A stretch of 42,395 nt of DNA from an uncultured Lachnospiraceae bacterium (GCA_946623875.1 CAMORO010000014.1:1-42395), one strand, 5' to 3'. Positions 1 through 8,614 are shown, counted from the stretch's first letter. Numbers and translations: made by a program. The notes: generated by a model from the letters alone, not told the origin.

Positions 1-94
1 TTTTCTTATGATAGTGATAATCAGGCTGCCAACTATATTAAGTTAATGACATTGCTTATTTACTGGGTTTTTCGACTTTCAGCGACATCAGCGC

Positions 95-1714
95 TTATTC
101 CTCTCCCTCACCCTCGGATTTCATCGTCGGAAAGAACAGCACTTCTCTTATGCTCGGGCTGTCTGTAAGAAGCATTGTGAGACGATCGATACCGTAGCCT
201 ATACCGCCTGTAGGAGGCATTCCGACCTCAAGTGCGTTAAGGAAATCCTCATCCGTGTGGTTAGCTTCCTCATCGCCTGCTGCTGCAGCGGCATCCTGAG
301 CCTTGAACCTCTCCCTCTGATCAATGGGATCGTTAAGCTCTGAATAAGCGTTGCACATCTCCCATGTATTAATGAAGAGCTCAAACCTCTCAACAAGATC
401 CGGCCTGTCGGGCTTCCTCTTGGTAAGAGGCGATATTTCAACCGGATGATCCATTACGAAAGTAGGCTGAACAAGATGCTCCTCAACGAACTCCTCGAAG
501 AAGAGATTGATTATATCACCCTTCTTATGATAAGGCTCGTAGTGGATATCCTTCTCATCGGCAAGCTTTCTGGCCGCCTCGGTATCGGGAACCTGATCAA
601 AGTCAATCCCCGCGTATTTCTTTATCGCATCTATCATGGTGATACGCTCAAAGGGCTTGCCGAAATCAAGCTCAATATCACCGTACTTAAATGTGGTCGT
701 ACCAAGAACCTCTTTGGCCACATGCCTGAACATATTCTCGGTCAGATCCATCATTCCATTGTAATCTGTATATGCCTGATACAGCTCCATCAATGTGAAC
801 TCGGGATTATGCCTCGTATCAAGACCCTCGTTCCTGAATACACGGCCTATCTCATATACCCTTTCAAGACCACCAACTATAAGCCTCTTAAGATATAACT
901 CAAGTGAGATTCGCAGCTTAAAATCCTCATTAAGCGCGTTGAAATGCGTCTCAAAAGGTCTTGCAGCGGCACCGCCTGCATTGGCAACCAGCATCGGAGT
1001 CTCTACCTCCATGAAACCCTGTCCGTCAAGATACCTTCTTATGGAAGAAATGATCTTCGATCTCTTTATGAACGTATCCTTGACATCCGAATTCATTATA
1101 AGATCAACATACCGCTGTCTGAAACGAAGATCGGTATTGGTCAGTCCGTGGAACTTCTCCGGAAGTATCTGCAGTGACTTTGACAAAAGCACTATAGAAG
1201 ATGCATGTACGGATACTTCTCCTGTCATTGTCCTGAAGGCGTATCCCTTCACACCTACGATATCTCCTATATCATATTTCTTGAAATCGGCATAGGATTC
1301 TTCACCTACCGCATCCCTTGCCACATATACCTGAATGTTTCCGGGCTTATCCTGAACATTGCAGAATGCTGCCTTGCCCATGATACGCTTGCTCATGATA
1401 CGACCGGCAATACTAACAGTTATGGGAGACGCATCCATTATAGCTCTTCGTTCCTCATAATCGGCCTTCTTAGCCGCTCTTGCTTCAGCCTCGTCAAGAC
1501 CGCTTACATCTACCGGTGCGCGGTCGCCTATAAGCTTAGCCTCAAGCTCCTCATATTCAGCCTTAACATCAACCGAATGATGGGTCTGGTCGTATTTGGT
1601 TATGACAAAAGGATCCTTGCCTGCTGCCTGAAGGTCGGCAAGCTTGTCCCTTCTTACCTTAAGGAGCTGTCCTATATCCTGCTGTTGTTCTGTATTCTGC
1701 TCGTTCTTAGCCAT
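95..1714 (-). CDS. lysS: Lysyl-tRNA synthetase, class II
   Basis: Charges tRNA-Lys with lysine in the cytoplasm. An N-terminal OB-fold anticodon-binding domain (VSIAGRIMSKRIMGKAAF) precedes the class II catalytic core. Visible core motifs are LTNTDLRFRQRYVDLI, motif 2 (FRNEGLDTRHNPEFTLME) and motif 3 (GIGYGIDRLTMLLTDSPSIR near the C-terminus). The reading frame opens at 1738, but I chose the ATG at 1714 because it follows AGGGGA at 7-8 nt spacing and begins in the usual way (MAKNEQ). This gives 539 residues, slightly longer than the usual 490-510 because of a charged N-terminal tail. It lies 118 bp downstream of greA on the same strand, a common pairing in clostridia, so cotranscription is likely. 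No T-box leader is visible. The first 94 bases of the window, beyond its stop, show no clear terminator. Confidence 0.97.
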   Translation of the reverse strand: MAKNEQNTEQQQDIGQLLKVRRDKLADLQAAGKDPFVITKYDQTHHSVDVKAEYEELEAKLIGDRAPVDVSGLDEAEARAAKKADYEERRAIMDASPITVSIAGRIMSKRIMGKAAFCNVQDKPGNIQVYVARDAVGEESYADFKKYDIGDIVGVKGYAFRTMTGEVSVHASSIVLLSKSLQILPEKFHGLTNTDLRFRQRYVDLIMNSDVKDTFIKRSKIISSIRRYLDGQGFMEVETPMLVANAGGAAARPFETHFNALNEDFKLRISLELYLKRLIVGGLERVYEIGRVFRNEGLDTRHNPEFTLMELYQAYTDYNGMMDLTENMFRHVAKEVLGTTTFKYGDIELDFGKPFERITMIDAIKKYAGIDFDQVPDTEAARKLADEKDIHYEPYHKKGDIINLFFEEFVEEHLVQPTFVMDHPVEISPLTKRKPDRPDLVERFELFINTWEMCNAYSELNDPIDQRERFKAQDAAAAAGDEEANHTDEDFLNALEVGMPPTGGIGYGIDRLTMLLTDSPSIREVLFFPTMKSEGEGEE

Positions 1715-1832
1715 ATTGATTCCCCTAAGTATTGTCATAATATCTCTTTATATGACAACGAGTAATATAAACGTTGCACTGTCTTTTTAATTAAGGAAGA
1801 TGTAATCCATACTAAAAGAAGAATTCCTTCCT

Positions 1833-2330
1833 TTAATAATCCTTATCACCGGGACGGATTATCTGAAGTACCTTGTACTTTATCTCACCTGCCGGTGTCT
1901 CTACTGCGACCGTCTGTCCCTTCTTCGCTCCGATAAGGGCTTTTCCTATGGGTGACTCATTGCTTATCTTTCCGTTAAGCGAATCAGCTTCGGTAGAACC
2001 TACGATCTTATATTCCATATCTTCCTTGAATTCCATATCACGGATCTTGACTTTGCATCCAATACTTATCTTACCTGTATCTACCTCTTCATCAAGTACG
2101 ACTTCCGCATTCTTAAGGATCTTCTCTATCTCTTCTATCCTTGCTTCTATATCACGCTGCTCGTCCTTTGCTGCATCATATTCCGCATTTTCAGAAAGGT
2201 CTCCCTGCTCTCTTGCTTCCTTGATCTTCTGAGCAACCTCTGCTCTCTTTATAACCTTGAGGTCATGCAGTTCATCCTCTAATTTCTTAAGACCTTCATA
2301 AGTTAAGATATTTTTTTTCTCCATTTCCAT
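1833..2330 (-). CDS. greA: Transcription elongation factor GreA
   Basis: Rescues backtracked RNA polymerase by stimulating transcript cleavage through the secondary channel. The 165-residue length is typical. The N-terminal antiparallel coiled coil ([20 protein letters not shown], then [20 protein letters not shown] with the acidic tip residues) is followed by the FKBP-like C-terminal domain (GCKVKI, then [18 protein letters not shown]). The ATG at 2330 follows AAAGAGG at about 8 nt. A strong promoter lies at 2431-2460, and its leader of about 90 nt carries a perfect 9-bp hairpin (2363-2386). lysS follows downstream. Confidence 0.97.
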   Translation of the reverse strand: MEMEKKNILTYEGLKKLEDELHDLKVIKRAEVAQKIKEAREQGDLSENAEYDAAKDEQRDIEARIEEIEKILKNAEVVLDEEVDTGKISIGCKVKIRDMEFKEDMEYKIVGSTEADSLNGKISNESPIGKALIGAKKGQTVAVETPAGEIKYKVLQIIRPGDKDY

Positions 2331-2362
2331 CTTATCATCCTCTTTTTAGATAAAACGATAAA

Positions 2363-2386
2363 ATAGTCATATATTATTATGACTAT
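2363..2386 (-). promoter_or_regulatory. Hairpin in the greA leader, attenuator-like
   Basis: Perfect inverted repeat with arms ATAGTCATA and TATGACTAT around a 6-nt loop. Read on the minus strand it is followed by TTTTATCGTTTTATC, a broken U tract. It sits between the greA promoter and the greA ribosome site, so it could act as a weak leader terminator or as an mRNA-stability element. The structure is AT-rich and the function is inferred. Confidence 0.4.
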
Positions 2387-2430
2387 CATGCAACACGGGA
2401 ACACATTTGTATAAATTCCCATACTTGCGT

Positions 2431-2460
2431 AGTATACTCCATTCACTCATACAATGTCAA
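2431..2460 (-). promoter_or_regulatory. Sigma-A-type promoter for greA-lysS
   Basis: On the minus strand: TTGACA (2455-2460), 18-bp spacer, TATACT (2431-2436). The predicted start near 2424 gives a greA leader of roughly 94 nt. Confidence 0.7.
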
Positions 2461-2480
2461 GAAATGGAATTATTTATTCG

Positions 2481-2509
2481 TTGACTTTTAGAAAGAATAT
2501 TTTTATACT
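2481..2509 (+). promoter_or_regulatory. Sigma-A-type promoter for the HD-GYP gene
   Basis: TTGACT (2481-2486), 17-bp spacer, TATACT (2504-2509). Transcription would start near 2516, about 50 nt before the ATG at 2567. This argues against a start at the TTG at 2531. Confidence 0.75.
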
Positions 2510-2566
2510 GAAATTGTATTACAACAGGCATTGACAGTACATGATTATTTGGGGGAACAGCACCAT

Positions 2567-3649
2567 ATGAAGCGTATAAGAACTTCCGATCTTGTACCCG
2601 GAATGACAACAGCCGAGGACGTTTATTCGTACAACAATCAGATGATCGTCCCCAACAATACAGTTCTCACCGATAAGATGATCACACGTCTTGAATTCTA
2701 TTCAGTTCTTGCAGTAAGGATCAAGGACGAGGTCATTGCACCTACCGAAGAGGTTTCTCAGTTCGATATGCCATCGTATTCGGAAAGGATCAAGGCCAGC
2801 AAGGAATTTAAAGAATTTGAGAAAACCTTCATTACTACCACAGAAAATTTCAAACGTAACCTAAGATCAATAGTAGATGACAGGGCTCCTATAGATACAG
2901 AGGAATTGTTCGACCATATCTCCAATCTTATGGCAGCGCAATCTTCTTCTATTTCCATCTTTGATATGCTTCATAACATGCGTCAGTATGATGACATGAC
3001 CTATGCGCATTCGATAAATGTCGGTCTTATCTGCAACGTCTTCGGCAAATGGTTAAAGCTTCCGCCTTCCGAGGTTGAAAAGCTTACATTATGCGGTCTG
3101 ATGCATGATATCGGCAAGCTTGTTGTTCCGGATAAGATAATACGTAAGCCTGACAAGCTTACACCTAACGAATACAATATAATCAAGACTCATACCCTTC
3201 AGGGTTACAAGATACTCAAGGAATATGAGAATATAAGCGATGATGTTAAGGAAGCCGCCCTTATGCATCATGAGAGATGTGACGGAACGGGTTATCCTCT
3301 CGGACTTACGGGCGATAAGATAAACAAATATGCTAAAATTGTCGCTATAGCCGATGTCTATGATGCCATGACAGCAGCCCGTGTCTACCGCGGTCCTCTG
3401 TGTCCTTTTAAGGTTATAGGGATCTTTGAGTCCGAGGGACTGAACAAATATGACAGTAACTTCATCCTGGTATTCCTTGAACACATCGCAAGTACGTATA
3501 TCAAAAACCGCGTACGCTTAAACAACGGTATGGAAGGTGAAGTAGTATTCATGAATAAGACAGCACTGTCAAGACCGATGATCCAGTGCAGGAACCGCTT
3601 TATAGATCTGTCAAAAGAAACTGATATCTATATCGAAACCTTCGTATAA
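2567..3649 (+). CDS. HD-GYP domain protein, probable c-di-GMP phosphodiesterase
   Basis: Predicted to hydrolyse cyclic di-GMP. The N-terminal 130 residues resemble the domain that often precedes HD-GYP (opening MKRIRTSDLVPGMTTAEDVY). The HD-GYP domain covers about 140-315, with HD at 180-181 (LMHDIGK), the diagnostic HHERCDGTGYP at 234-244, and IADVYDAMTA near 262. A short C-terminal beta-rich tail (NGMEGEVVFMN) follows. The metal and GYP residues look intact, so activity is plausible. I chose the ATG at 2567, preceded by GGGGGAA; the frame also opens at a TTG at 2531 with no good ribosome site. It has its own promoter and ends at a strong bidirectional terminator. No signal peptide or membrane segment is visible. 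The neighbours greA and murA are unrelated, so the controlled process is unknown. Confidence 0.93.
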   Translation: MKRIRTSDLVPGMTTAEDVYSYNNQMIVPNNTVLTDKMITRLEFYSVLAVRIKDEVIAPTEEVSQFDMPSYSERIKASKEFKEFEKTFITTTENFKRNLRSIVDDRAPIDTEELFDHISNLMAAQSSSISIFDMLHNMRQYDDMTYAHSINVGLICNVFGKWLKLPPSEVEKLTLCGLMHDIGKLVVPDKIIRKPDKLTPNEYNIIKTHTLQGYKILKEYENISDDVKEAALMHHERCDGTGYPLGLTGDKINKYAKIVAIADVYDAMTAARVYRGPLCPFKVIGIFESEGLNKYDSNFILVFLEHIASTYIKNRVRLNNGMEGEVVFMNKTALSRPMIQCRNRFIDLSKETDIYIETFV

Positions 3650-3674
3650 TATTAACATTATATCTGTACATTAT

Positions 3675-3702
3675 AAAACCGGCTGATCATCAGCCGGTTT
3701 TT
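3675..3702. terminator. Bidirectional terminator between the HD-GYP gene and murA
   Basis: Perfect palindrome with 13-nt arms: AAAACCGGCTGAT at 3675-3687 and ATCAGCCGGTTTT at 3689-3701. It carries a T run on both strands and serves the two convergent genes. The murA stop codon (3690-3692) lies inside it, so the last murA codons form part of the stem. Confidence 0.9.
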
Positions 3703-4982
3703 AATCTGAATTTCTGTATATCCCTCTCGGCGCTTACTTTTTCGATCTGCGCTCCAAGACTTCTTAATTTCTCGGGGAAATCCTCATATCCTCTTTCTAT
3801 ATAATATATATCATCTACAGTTGATACTCCCTCTGCTGCCAGTGCCGCCATAACCAGCGCTGCGCCGGCACGAAGATCCGGAGCCGTGATCGGGGCTCCC
3901 GTTAACCTGTTTACCCCTTCCACAATAGCTGTATTTCCTTCAACCTTGATAACCGCACCCATCTTCAGCAGTTCATCAACATATTTGAATCTGTTCTCAA
4001 AAATACTTTCGGTAACTACACAGGTTCCGTCAGATGTTGCAAGTGCTGTTGCTATCTGCGGCTGCATATCCGTAGGAAATCCGGGATATGGCAAAGTCTT
4101 TACATGTGTATGCCTTAATGTCTTGGATGATACTATCCGTAACTGATCGTCGAATTCCTCGACCTCACAGCCCATCTCTATAAGCTTGGCAGTGATCGAT
4201 TCAAGATGCTTGGGTATCACATTCTTGATAGTGATATCCCCCTTGGTTATAGCTGCGGCAAACATGAAAGTACCGGCCTCTATCTGGTCCGGAATTATGG
4301 AATAAGTGGTTCCGTGAAGCTTCTCGACACCCTTTATCCTTATAACATCCGTACCTGCGCCCTTGATATTTGCTCCCATACTGTTAAGGAAGTTCGCCAC
4401 ATCAACGACATGCGGTTCCTTGGCCGCATTCTCGATTATGGTCTTCCCTTCCGCCAAAGATGCTGCCATCATGATGTTTATGGTAGCACCTACCGTTACC
4501 ACATCAAGATAAATATGGTTTCCCGTAAGCCTCTCTGCCTGTGCCGTTACAAGACCTCTTGAAATCCTGACATCCGCACCCAGAGCTCTGAAGCCCTTGA
4601 TATGCTGGTCAATGGGACGGCTTCCTATGTTACAGCCTCCGGGCAACGCTACTTCGGCATCCCTGTACTTTCCAAGCAGTGCTCCCAGCATATAATAAGA
4701 AGCTCTTATCTTTTTAATATACAGATCGTCAATTGTATGATCGGTGATCATTGAAGCATTTATCTTAACCGTATGCCGATCAAGATGTTCAACAACTACT
4801 CCAATGCTCTCCATTGCCTTTATCAGGACATTGGTATCTCTTACGTCGGGAAGATTCTCAATGATTACTGTTTCATCAGTCATTACCGCGGTAGCCAGTA
4901 TAGCAAGTGCCGCATTCTTAGCTCCGCCTATTTCAACCTCACCTACTAAAGGGTTACCTCCCCTTATTACATATTGTTCCAC
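3690..4982 (-). CDS. murA: UDP-N-acetylglucosamine 1-carboxyvinyltransferase (MurA)
   Basis: Transfers enolpyruvate from PEP to UDP-GlcNAc, the first committed step of peptidoglycan synthesis, in the cytoplasm. Length (430) is normal. Key features are K22-N23 in GGAKNAAL, the catalytic loop LPGGCNIGSRP with Cys117 (the residue attacked by fosfomycin), and the repeated inside-out alpha/beta barrel pattern (for example LPYPGFPTDMQPQ and APDLRAGAALVMAALAAEG). The ATG follows AGGGG at about 9 nt. A TTTACA-17-TATAAT promoter is at 5030-5058. Many Firmicutes carry two MurA paralogues; which one this is cannot be told here. The 3' end overlaps the terminator. Confidence 0.97.
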   Translation of the reverse strand: MEQYVIRGGNPLVGEVEIGGAKNAALAILATAVMTDETVIIENLPDVRDTNVLIKAMESIGVVVEHLDRHTVKINASMITDHTIDDLYIKKIRASYYMLGALLGKYRDAEVALPGGCNIGSRPIDQHIKGFRALGADVRISRGLVTAQAERLTGNHIYLDVVTVGATINIMMAASLAEGKTIIENAAKEPHVVDVANFLNSMGANIKGAGTDVIRIKGVEKLHGTTYSIIPDQIEAGTFMFAAAITKGDITIKNVIPKHLESITAKLIEMGCEVEEFDDQLRIVSSKTLRHTHVKTLPYPGFPTDMQPQIATALATSDGTCVVTESIFENRFKYVDELLKMGAVIKVEGNTAIVEGVNRLTGAPITAPDLRAGAALVMAALAAEGVSTVDDIYYIERGYEDFPEKLRSLGAQIEKVSAERDIQKFRLKTG

Positions 4983-5029
4983 TCTTTTTCCCCTAACCGC
5001 TCATCCGTTAGCTAAAAAAATCATTAAAG

Positions 5030-5058
5030 ATTATACTCCAACTTGACCCTCTTGTAAA
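5030..5058 (-). promoter_or_regulatory. Sigma-A-type promoter for murA
   Basis: On the minus strand: TTTACA (5053-5058), 17-bp spacer, TATAAT (5030-5035). Just upstream lie AACAG/CTGTT arms (5063-5077) and two TTACAGA direct repeats exactly 11 bp apart (5083-5089 and 5094-5100). That arrangement could be an operator, but it is short. Confidence 0.7.
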
Positions 5059-5188
5059 TGCGAACAGATTTTCTGTTGATTGTTACAGAAATATTACAGA
5101 TAATCTTTCATATCTTCTACATCTGCTACAAACTTAGGAACTGCTCATAAATAAATCTGCAATTCTGCCGAATGATTTTAACAGTTCA

Positions 5189-6751
5189 TTAATTCAAATA
5201 ATTTAACGGGTTGACCTGTACTCCGTTTACCAGTATCTCGAAGTGGATATGAGGTCCCGTACTTACTCCCGTGTTACCTGACAGTGCTATCTTCTGACCC
5301 TGTTTTACCGTCTGTCCGGTCTTGACAAGTATCTTGCTAAGATGACCGTATCTGGTCTGCTTCCCATCCGGATGCTCTATCATTACAACATATCCGTAAC
5401 CGCTTCCCCATCCGGCTCTTACAACCGTTCCGCCCGATGATGCAGCGACTGCAGTACCTACAGGTGTTGCCCAATCTATGCCCTTATGATAGGTTGAAGC
5501 ACCTCTCTTGGGAGCCTTCCTTCTTCCAAATCCCGAAGTAAGCCTTCCTCCGGATATCGGCTTCAGGTAGGTAGGCGGAACCTTTGTACCTCTCTCCACC
5601 ACCTTTGCGACAGCTTCGACGACAACATCCTCGTATATGATATCCCTTGACTCTTCACTGTCATTTTTGTATGTTATGTCGGCGACAACCTTTCTGAAGC
5701 CGTCCACCGGTTCTGTAATGACCTTGCTTTCGTTTGTGAACCAATTATCATTGTCGATATATTCAACAGGTTTATTGTAGGTTTCCTCGTAATAAACCTC
5801 TTCCATCCTGCGTACTGACAATTCCGGTTCAGGCGAACTGACCCTGATCTCATCACCCGGCCTTATTGTGGCATTTATATTAGGTATGGTCTCGGAATTG
5901 AGTGCAATTATGTCGTCTATCGTCATCTGATTCTTCTGAGCGATAACCGACAGCGAATCCCCGGCAGCCACCTCGTATATCTTGCTCTTCTCCTGTTCCT
6001 TGGTGACCAGTTCCTTTGCTTCTTCCAGAGTGCTTATCCTCTCAGGATCCGCATATGTCTTAACAACTTCGACATTCTCGGCGAAATCAAGATCCTTCAC
6101 TCCGAAATGAAACTGTGATACATCCTGCTTAAGCGCTTCATAAAACAGCCTGTCTGCCTTGGAGAAAAAGCCCGCTTTCGGAAATGCGAATTCCTCATCT
6201 TTCTCAAGCTCCGATGTCCTTTTTACGGAAGCTGTCAGAACATTCAGCTCTCTTGTCGGATCGAGGATCAGATCAACATTAAAATCATCTTCCTCATCAT
6301 ACCGTTTCTTTGCATCAATAAGCAGTTGATGCACTTCATCGACCGTTCTCAAATTAACGGTAAACTCATTTATCTTAACCTCATACACCGGTTCCTTAGT
6401 CTTAAGAACATTGTCACTGAAAACGCTGTATATATTGTTGATCACCGTCTCCTCGTCATCAAGCTTGGTGAAGACATCCGTTCTTGCATTAGTTCTGATA
6501 TCACAGTTAATGAGAACCAGCTGTTCGCTGGTTGAGGCAATCCTTTTCCTTGCCTCCCTTATCATTCCCTCTACATCTGCCGTGTCCGAAACCACACCGA
6601 CGGCATTACCGTTAATAAATATCGTTACCTGACTTCCGGCATCCGTTGCCTTTCCGACAGATCCGAAATCCACAATAAATGACAGGATCCCGATCAGTAC
6701 CATTGTGACCGTGTGCCTGTATTTTACGATCCTTTTTAATCTACTCCCCAT
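5189..6751 (-). CDS. Membrane-anchored LysM-G5-M23 peptidoglycan peptidase
   Basis: Probable zinc endopeptidase cutting peptidoglycan cross-links outside the membrane. A basic N-terminus and one hydrophobic segment (about 14-30) act as anchor or signal. A long alpha/beta region (about 40-250) follows. Then come a LysM domain (about 258-305, YEVAAGDSLSVIAQKNQMT), a G5-like domain (about 310-390) and the C-terminal M23 domain (about 400-520). The zinc and catalytic residues are present: H422 and D426 (HKGID), H470 (RYGHLS) and H501/H503 (GPHIHFE), so the enzyme looks active. Its start codon lies 8 bp after the stop of the upstream gene, and its AGGGAAG ribosome site falls at that gene's end, suggesting coupled translation. 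The order matches spore or cell-division M23 proteins of clostridia; the exact role is unknown. Confidence 0.93.
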   Translation of the reverse strand: MGSRLKRIVKYRHTVTMVLIGILSFIVDFGSVGKATDAGSQVTIFINGNAVGVVSDTADVEGMIREARKRIASTSEQLVLINCDIRTNARTDVFTKLDDEETVINNIYSVFSDNVLKTKEPVYEVKINEFTVNLRTVDEVHQLLIDAKKRYDEEDDFNVDLILDPTRELNVLTASVKRTSELEKDEEFAFPKAGFFSKADRLFYEALKQDVSQFHFGVKDLDFAENVEVVKTYADPERISTLEEAKELVTKEQEKSKIYEVAAGDSLSVIAQKNQMTIDDIIALNSETIPNINATIRPGDEIRVSSPEPELSVRRMEEVYYEETYNKPVEYIDNDNWFTNESKVITEPVDGFRKVVADITYKNDSEESRDIIYEDVVVEAVAKVVERGTKVPPTYLKPISGGRLTSGFGRRKAPKRGASTYHKGIDWATPVGTAVAASSGGTVVRAGWGSGYGYVVMIEHPDGKQTRYGHLSKILVKTGQTVKQGQKIALSGNTGVSTGPHIHFEILVNGVQVNPLNYLN

Positions 6752-6759
6752 TTACTTCC

Positions 6760-7521
6760 CTATATCAGCCGCAGATACCAGCAAACCATAAAAGCCAGAT
6801 CCGCTATTCCGAATAAAAGTGCGGTAATGACAATCCCCTTAAGCTTTGCCACTTCCCTGCTTATCTTACCGTATGTCACTGCATCCTGCTCCGCGATCGC
6901 GGTCTGAACACTACGGTAACACTTAACGTTTTCTTTATGTACATGATCCTCAAGATCAATAAAAGCCTTCTCTGCAGTAGCCTTATCGAATATTTGGTTT
7001 TCTTCATCCGTATCTTCTTCGGACTTATTGTCAATAAGTTCCTGCTTCAGTGCAGTCAGTATCTCTGACTGATCAAGGATCAGATCAAGTACCTCCCTGT
7101 TGGAAAGCACTGCCTTTAATATCTCTTCCTTATTTGCTTCGGACAGACTTTTAATATCCAACGGCTCTTCGCTGTCCATATCGGATTTCATATCGATCAG
7201 CAGACGGTAGTTCTTGCCAAGAAGCTTGTTATTGTTGTCTACCGCCCTGAGAATTTCCTTATTGGAAGCTTCCCTGTCCATCCTGGCATCATAGAACATA
7301 TCCTCGATCGCTTCCAGTTGATCTTCATTCCCGCTGTTTACCGCTTCCTTCACCTGTTCGGCTGTCAACGAATTGACCATCTGCCTTCTGCGTTCGTAAT
7401 CCCTTTCCCTGTCGGCCCTTGTCCTGTCTGAATTGTCTCTTGATGACTGATTCTGATATCTGCCGAGATTGTTAAGATTCTTTTCAAACCTGCTTGCTAT
7501 CTTGCTGATACTGCTTTCCAT
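6760..7521 (-). CDS. Hypothetical tail-anchored, coiled-coil-rich protein
   Basis: I do not recognise a family. The 253-residue product is highly charged and predicted mostly helical (for example ERDYERRRQMVNSLTAEQV). It has one C-terminal membrane segment (GIVITALLFGIADLAFMVCW) and a short tail, so the bulk should face the cytoplasm. The region around 65-85 (LTAEQVKEAVNSGNEDQLEA) resembles a short helical repeat. I chose the ATG at 7521 because AAGGAGGGAGAGG precedes it and the predicted transcription start (about 7560) falls at or after the upstream ATG at 7560. It is followed after 8 bp by the M23 peptidase, so a membrane-associated role in envelope remodelling is a reasonable guess from context only. 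Confidence 0.8.
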   Translation of the reverse strand: MESSISKIASRFEKNLNNLGRYQNQSSRDNSDRTRADRERDYERRRQMVNSLTAEQVKEAVNSGNEDQLEAIEDMFYDARMDREASNKEILRAVDNNNKLLGKNYRLLIDMKSDMDSEEPLDIKSLSEANKEEILKAVLSNREVLDLILDQSEILTALKQELIDNKSEEDTDEENQIFDKATAEKAFIDLEDHVHKENVKCYRSVQTAIAEQDAVTYGKISREVAKLKGIVITALLFGIADLAFMVCWYLRLI

Positions 7522-7565
7522 GATTACCTCTCCCTCCTTAAAAGATAAAGATTTCCCCATAATCC

Positions 7566-7593
7566 GTTATATTTTAACATTTTTTCAGTTCAA
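7566..7593 (-). promoter_or_regulatory. Probable promoter for the tail-anchored protein and M23 peptidase
   Basis: On the minus strand: TTGAAC (7588-7593), 16-bp spacer, TATAAC (7566-7571). The predicted start near 7560 gives a leader of about 40 nt to the ATG at 7521. Confidence 0.5.
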
Positions 7594-7772
7594 ACACAAG
7601 AACCACGTCATTTTGTGCAAAATGTCAGACATATGCTGCATAATAAGGGAATTTTTGTGCGGATTAACCATCTATTAATATTTTGTTCATGGTTTATTCA
7701 TATAATATTGCTAAAATTTGATTGTACAGAAGAGAGAAGAGAAGAAAAGTTGATAAATTTTTTCATAATATT

Positions 7773-7799
7773 GCCCAGGTGATTCTCATCCACCTGGGC
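7773..7799 (-). terminator. Hairpin after the (p)ppGpp synthetase gene
   Basis: Perfect 9-bp GC-rich arms GCCCAGGTG and CACCTGGGC with a 9-nt loop, 18 bp beyond the synthetase stop. The following minus-strand sequence (AATATTATGAAAAAATTT) is AT-rich but lacks a clean T run, so termination may be imperfect. Confidence 0.55.
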
Positions 7800-7816
7800 A
7801 CTCCTCATATAACGCC

Positions 7817-8464
7817 TTATTTCGTGTCTCCGTTCTTCTTCGCTTCCCTGATCTCCTCATTAAGCTGCAGCATCCTGTCATCAAGCGCCGAAACCATCTG
7901 CGCACATTCATACAGCTCCTTCTTGATCTCCTCAGGTGCATTCATGTCGAACTTATAGTTCATCTTATGCTCGAGGCTCGCCCAGAAATCCATGGCAACT
8001 GTCCTTATCTGAACCTCAACTTTGGTATCGATCACGCTGTCCGACAGATAAATAGGCACACTGACTATCATATGATAGCTCTTGTAGCCGCTTTCCTTGG
8101 GATTCTTGATATAATCCTTGATAAACAGTACCTTGACATCACTCTGATTGGCAAGCATATCGGCAATCCTGTAAATATCAGAAGTAAACGAACATATAAC
8201 CCTGATGCCCGCTATGTCGTTCACATATTTCTGCATATTCTCAAGTGTTGACTCATATCCCCTTTTCTTAAGCTTCCTTACGATGCTCTCCGATGTTTTC
8301 ACTCGGGACTTGATATGCTCTATCGGATTGTACTGATGTATATGCTGAAACTCATCATTTAATATCTCCAGCTTGGTTCCGACTTCCTTAAGCGCCGAAT
8401 TGTATAATAGTATCATGGTCTGCCAGTCATCTACCTGGTCGACTCCGTTAGGTCTGTACTCCAC
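7817..8464 (-). CDS. Small alarmone synthetase, RelQ/YjbM-type (p)ppGpp synthetase
   Basis: Transfers pyrophosphate from ATP to GDP or GTP to make the stringent-response alarmone. Only the RelA/SpoT synthetase domain is present, with no HD hydrolase, TGS or ACT domain. Diagnostic stretches are NDIAGIRVICSFTSDIYRIA, KESGYKSYHMIVSVPIY and VEVQIRTVAMDFWASLEHKM, which resemble B. subtilis YjbM (211 aa). The frame runs up to an ATG at 8533, but that codon lacks a ribosome site. A GTG at 8464 follows AAGAGAGG at 8 nt and gives 215 residues, close to the family length, so I used it; the start remains uncertain. An extended -10 promoter lies at 8606-8614 and a hairpin follows the stop. Confidence 0.88.
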   Translation of the reverse strand: MEYRPNGVDQVDDWQTMILLYNSALKEVGTKLEILNDEFQHIHQYNPIEHIKSRVKTSESIVRKLKKRGYESTLENMQKYVNDIAGIRVICSFTSDIYRIADMLANQSDVKVLFIKDYIKNPKESGYKSYHMIVSVPIYLSDSVIDTKVEVQIRTVAMDFWASLEHKMNYKFDMNAPEEIKKELYECAQMVSALDDRMLQLNEEIREAKKNGDTK

Positions 8465-8605
8465 CTCTGGTACCTCTCTTAGAATAGTGCTTCCTCTCCC
8501 GTGGAAGAGAATATGTGTGCATAAAAATAACATGCTCTGAATAGTTCGTTTTCAGTTTTAATTGTTAGAAACATTAAAAAAACGATGGACAGCACACACA
8601 CAATT

Positions 8606-8614
8606 ATTATATCA
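8606..8614 (-). promoter_or_regulatory. Extended -10 promoter for the alarmone synthetase
   Basis: On the minus strand, TGA-TATAAT: a perfect -10 hexamer (8606-8611) with an upstream TG. No good -35 is seen, which is usual for extended -10 promoters. The leader to the GTG at 8464 would be about 135 nt. Confidence 0.5.

Noticed and set aside
446-1765. Several long open frames on the plus strand opposite lysS
   Set aside because: They lack ribosome sites and family motifs, while the minus-strand lysS frame is fully conserved; they are antisense shadows.
1740-1832. AAGGAAG/CTTCCTT inverted repeat between greA and lysS as a terminator
   Set aside because: The loop is about 28 nt and no T run follows on the minus strand; the two genes are probably cotranscribed.
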